Assembly: GCA_944359735.1 (NCBI GenBank) | Contig: CALVTA010000023.1 | Span: forward strand, 1-16,484 | From: an uncultured Bacilli bacterium | Lineage (GTDB): Bacteria > Bacillota_I > Bacilli_A > RF39 > UBA660 | DNA: 16,484 nucleotides | Direction of reading: 5' to 3' | Shown: positions 15,011 through 16,484 of the stretch, in pieces | Layout: every line of letters starts with the position of its first letter | How positions within the stretch are numbered: position 1 is the first letter of the stretch | Position numbers and translations under genes: made by a program | Notes under the pieces: generated by a model | Told to the model about the DNA's origin: nothing | Database searches by the model: none | What the model saw: only the letters and a program-made list of their open reading frames with translations

Positions 15011-15039
15011 ATTCTATCACAAAAAGGATTACTTGACAA
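15011..15039 (-). promoter_or_regulatory. SigA promoter of tRNA-Gln and gltX
   Basis: Read on the minus strand: TTGTCA at 15039-15034, a 17-base spacer and TAGAAT at 15016-15011, ending 16 bases before the tRNA 5' end. Only a weak AT-only hairpin with a U-run separates the tRNA from gltX, so read-through into gltX is likely. Confidence 0.85.
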
Positions 15040-15040
15040 C

Positions 15041-15069
15041 TTGAAAAAAAGATATTTTTATGATAATAT
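15041..15069 (+). promoter_or_regulatory. Probable rightward promoter of the small RNA
   Basis: TTGAAA at 15041-15046, 17 bases, TAATAT at 15064-15069. A TTGACA at 15033-15038 overlaps the -35 of the leftward tRNA-Gln promoter and is an alternative. It points into a terminator-ended, structured, non-coding stretch. Confidence 0.5.
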
Positions 15070-15075
15070 TTATAC

Positions 15076-15191
15076 GTAAGGAAACTTACATATAAATTAA
15101 AAAACGAGGAATACCTAGTTTTACAGTTGGGTATTTACCTCAATTTTGTGGTATAATACCCTTATACAAGTTGTATAGGGCGTTTTTATTT
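15076..15191 (+). ncRNA. Putative structured small RNA or orphan leader, about 115 bases
   Basis: Predicted from structure, not matched to a known family. Starting near the expected +1 there are: a GNRA-capped hairpin GTAAG-GAAA-CTTAC (15076-15089), a longer hairpin GAGGAATACC (15106-15115) with GGTATT-TA-CCTC (15130-15141), and a terminator at 15159-15191. GGGTATT (15129-15135) can instead pair perfectly with AATACCC (15155-15161), which would take the CCC needed for the terminator stem. These are mutually exclusive pairings of the kind found in attenuators and riboswitches. No usable plus-strand ORF follows, so it may be a free-standing RNA, an antisense antitoxin-like RNA for the convergent micro-ORF, or a leader whose gene has been lost. 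Confidence 0.45.
15159..15191 (+). terminator. Terminator of the small RNA
   Basis: CCC-T-TATAC, loop AAGTT, GTATA-GGG form an 8-pair stem with one bulged T, followed by CG and TTTTTATTT. Its U-tract covers the stop codon of the convergent hydrophobic micro-ORF. Confidence 0.75.
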
Positions 15192-15254
15192 AAAGGCAAT
15201 TAAAAGCACAATAATAATTATTAATGTTCCTACTAGAAAATCTTTCTTACTCAT
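15186..15254 (-). CDS. 22-codon hydrophobic micro-ORF, possible type I toxin-like peptide
   Basis: An ATG-to-TAA frame whose peptide starts MSKKDF, then is almost wholly hydrophobic (LVGTLIIIIVLLIAF), and ends in Lys. The form (short basic N-terminus, one membrane span, charged end) is that of small membrane peptides, including type I toxins. It converges on the putative small RNA, and its last codons overlap that RNA's terminator, as in Fst-type modules. A possible promoter (TTGATT-16-TATGAT, 15340-15313) lies upstream. Against it: there is no ribosome binding site before the ATG, only a pyrimidine-rich leader, and AT-rich DNA often encodes Ile/Leu runs by chance. Low confidence as a gene. 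Confidence 0.25.
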   Translation of the reverse strand: MSKKDFLVGTLIIIIVLLIAFK

Positions 15255-15323
15255 ATAGAAATAAAAAAATAAGGAGATAAGTACTCATTACTAAGTATTT
15301 CAGCTATACAATATCATAAACAC

Positions 15324-15365
15324 ATCTATAAAACAATCAAACAAAAGAAGTTTTATAGATTTTTT
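15324..15365 (+). terminator. Second rightward terminator, without a recognisable gene
   Basis: ATCTATAAAAC (15324-15334) and GTTTTATAGAT (15350-15360) pair perfectly over 11 bases, followed by TTTTT. Upstream at 15271-15276 is an AAGGAG that no ATG, GTG or TTG follows at useful distance. The stretch between the two terminators thus resembles an expression unit whose coding part is missing. Confidence 0.65.
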
Positions 15366-15393
15366 ATATAATTTTTCTTATTTAGTGAGCACT

Positions 15394-15555
15394 TCATCTG
15401 GATGCTTTACAATAAACACAATCATATCCACGATTATACTCACAATCTTCTTTTGTCGCCCCTTGATACTCAAAAAACAATTCTAATTATTCTTTAGGCA
15501 TATCATTAAAATAATAACTTAAATATAGATAATCCATTAAATCATCTACTTTCTT
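15394..15555 (-). pseudogene. Decayed small gene remnant
   Basis: One minus-strand frame reads KKVDDLMDYLYLSYYFNDMPKE, a TAA at 15489-15487, then LELFFEYQGATKEDCEYNRG and YDCVYCKASR to a TGA at 15394. The composition is protein-like on both sides of the TAA, which could be a single change from CAA (Gln). No intact start with a ribosome binding site is seen. It follows the 178-residue gene by a few codons on the same strand, in the same frame and beyond two stops. I do not recognise the family; the Cys-x(7)-Cys-x(2)-Cys arrangement near the end is its only notable feature. Confidence 0.4.
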
Positions 15556-15567
15556 TTAATTGATACT

Positions 15568-16104
15568 CTATTTTCTTTTATTTCCAATTGAATAACTTAA
15601 TCTTTTAGAATCTCCATAATTCAATTCACTTAACATATCTATTATCAAAGAAAATTTTTCTCTTTCTTTCCTAATCATTTCTTCTTTTTGCTTATCCGTC
15701 AACTCAATATAACCATCTTCACTTATCGTTTCATAAGCTGGCACTTGATAACCAATAGGTGGACATATATCACTCAAAGTTAAACCTTCTCTTCCTAAGT
15801 ATTCTTTACTTACACTAAAAGTTAAATATGTCCCTTTATTATTAGCTTTCTCTTCCATTTCTCTACTCTTTAAGACATTATAAATAATAGGTTTACATAG
15901 TCTAATCACATCCTCATAATTAATTTTATCTCCAATTATATCAATATCTAAACTATCAAATAACTCTTTATATTCAGCATTATCTATATTATCAACAAGG
16001 TCAACTAAATTAATAGCATTTTGCTTCAAATTGCCAATACACATATTAAAGTATTCTAAAGTAGTCGGATTAAGTTCATAAGTAGATAACTTCAACTTCT
16101 TCAT
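15568..16104 (-). CDS. Unrecognised 178-residue protein
   Basis: I do not recognise this protein. It appears soluble, with an acidic helical N-terminal half (LVDLVDNIDNAEYKELFDSLDIDIIGDKINYEDVIRLCKPIIYNVLKSREMEEKA), a central segment with turns (TYLTFSVSKEYLGREGLTLSDICPPIGYQVPAYETISEDGYI), then a charged helix (LTDKQKEEMIRKEREKFSLIIDMLSEL) and a basic end. Its ATG overlaps the stop of the preceding gene (ATGA), and I see no ribosome binding site of its own, so it is probably translated by coupling. The two may form a complex or act in one process. The setting of a remnant gene and orphan regulatory elements suggests an accessory region. Confidence 0.75.
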   Translation of the reverse strand: MKKLKLSTYELNPTTLEYFNMCIGNLKQNAINLVDLVDNIDNAEYKELFDSLDIDIIGDKINYEDVIRLCKPIIYNVLKSREMEEKANNKGTYLTFSVSKEYLGREGLTLSDICPPIGYQVPAYETISEDGYIELTDKQKEEMIRKEREKFSLIIDMLSELNYGDSKRLSYSIGNKRK

Positions 16105-16394
16105 AAAATTATCTGCAAAAATCTCTGCTTTATTTTTTTGCTATTATCTTCTTTAGAAATATCTTGATTAACTTCCATTTCTTTTTCCTTCAGAAATACA
16201 ATAATCTCTTCTTCTGTTAACTTTAGATCTACACTATTAACATAATCTCTAATCCCACTAAAACTCATACCTAAATTGTCAGCACAAATAGAATAAATTA
16301 TATATCTATCTATATAATCGCCATATTCACCATATAAAGCGCACCTTATTTCTAAATTAATATATTTATTAATATTTATGCTTATATTTTCCAT
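16101..16394 (-). CDS. Unrecognised 97-residue protein
   Basis: I do not recognise this protein. It starts MENISININKYINLEIRCALYG, with a patterned middle (DYIDRYIIYSICADNLGMSFSGIRDYVNSVDLKLTEEEIIVFLKEKE) that reads as several short helices, possibly a small helical DNA-binding or adaptor fold, and a lysine-rich tail. No helix-turn-helix can be asserted. The ATG has a strong GGAGGTG site 7 bases upstream. It overlaps the next gene by ATGA. Upstream is a hairpin with a U-run only a few bases from the ribosome binding site, leaving no room for a promoter between them. Confidence 0.75.
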   Translation of the reverse strand: MENISININKYINLEIRCALYGEYGDYIDRYIIYSICADNLGMSFSGIRDYVNSVDLKLTEEEIIVFLKEKEMEVNQDISKEDNSKKIKQRFLQIIL

Positions 16395-16410
16395 AGACTA
16401 ACACCTCCAT

Positions 16411-16437
16411 AAAAAAGGAATGAAATAAATTTCATTC
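16411..16437 (-). terminator. Hairpin plus U6 directly before the 97-residue gene
   Basis: Read on the minus strand, GAATGAAAT and ATTTCATTC pair perfectly over nine bases around TT, followed by C and TTTTTT, then ATGGAGGTG. It has the form of an intrinsic terminator or attenuator placed two bases before the ribosome binding site of the next gene. Confidence 0.55.
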
Positions 16438-16439
16438 GC

Positions 16440-16465
16440 CAACCGCTTTGCGGTTGTTTTCTTTT
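16440..16465 (+). terminator. Short GC-rich hairpin with plus-strand U-run
   Basis: CAACCGC-TTT-GCGGTTG is a 7-pair stem followed by TTTTCTTTT, a good rightward terminator. No plus-strand gene precedes it in the window. On the minus strand it may act as a second terminator arm for a gene beyond the right edge. Confidence 0.6.
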
Positions 16466-16484
16466 GTACTACAATATTATTATG

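Noticed and set aside
14921..15570. tRNA-Gln as an integration site for a mobile element covering the right end
   Set aside because: The accessory-looking DNA lies on the 5' side of the tRNA, no tRNA 3' fragment is repeated elsewhere in the window, and there is no integrase gene.
1..16484. CRISPR array, insertion sequence or prophage genes
   Set aside because: No regularly spaced direct repeats, transposase motifs, terminal inverted repeats or phage structural genes were found.

Overview
The window looks like chromosome from a very AT-rich bacterium of the Bacillota, most likely an uncultured Bacilli/Erysipelotrichia-type lineage; this placement is inference. The pointers are a 205-residue LexA with Gram-positive SOS boxes (CGAAC-N4-GTTC type), a DNA polymerase I whose proofreading domain has lost its metal-binding acids as in Bacillus, AGGAG-type ribosome binding sites, and an archetypal GluRS beside tRNA genes. 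TGA is used as a stop (aminopeptidase C; the 97-residue gene at the right end), so this is not the Mycoplasma code. Nearly all genes lie on the minus strand; lexA and tRNA-Glu are on the plus strand.

Layout. (1) 106-5944, minus strand: a transporter of the major facilitator type, polA, a formyltransferase-fold enzyme, a shortened NTF2/SnoaL-like protein and mutM, closely spaced and probably one operon with a promoter at 5984-6012. (2) 6014-6923: a divergent SOS control module. lexA reads right; a 52-residue single-span membrane protein, too short for ordinary ORF calling, reads left. Two LexA-box-like palindromes sit inside the two promoters, the arrangement of lexA with a division inhibitor (yneA, sosA) in other Gram-positives. 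(3) 6941-10193, minus strand: a three-gene operon of an unknown 281-residue protein, a TcdA-like E1 enzyme and an RNB-domain ribonuclease-like protein. It converges on lexA through a shared terminator. (4) 10302-10417: tRNA-Glu(CUC) with its own terminator. (5) 10465-13168, minus strand: aminopeptidase C, then a metallopeptidase-like gene (M3-type HExxH plus ExPS motif) split in two by what looks like a single-base frameshift. (6) 13235-15039: a promoter, tRNA-Gln(CUG) and gltX. (7) 15040-15570: a gene-poor stretch with a probable small structured RNA ending in a strong terminator, a convergent 22-codon hydrophobic ORF, a second terminator and a decayed gene. (8) 15568-16394: two translationally coupled genes of unknown function behind a tandem hairpin.

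Together the window is housekeeping DNA repair and translation (polA, mutM, lexA, gltX, two tRNAs, tcdA) plus peptide turnover (pepC, the broken metallopeptidase), with an accessory-looking right end. The observations most worth following are the probable SOS-induced membrane microprotein beside lexA, and the small RNA with competing terminator/antiterminator pairings that converges on a hydrophobic micro-ORF.
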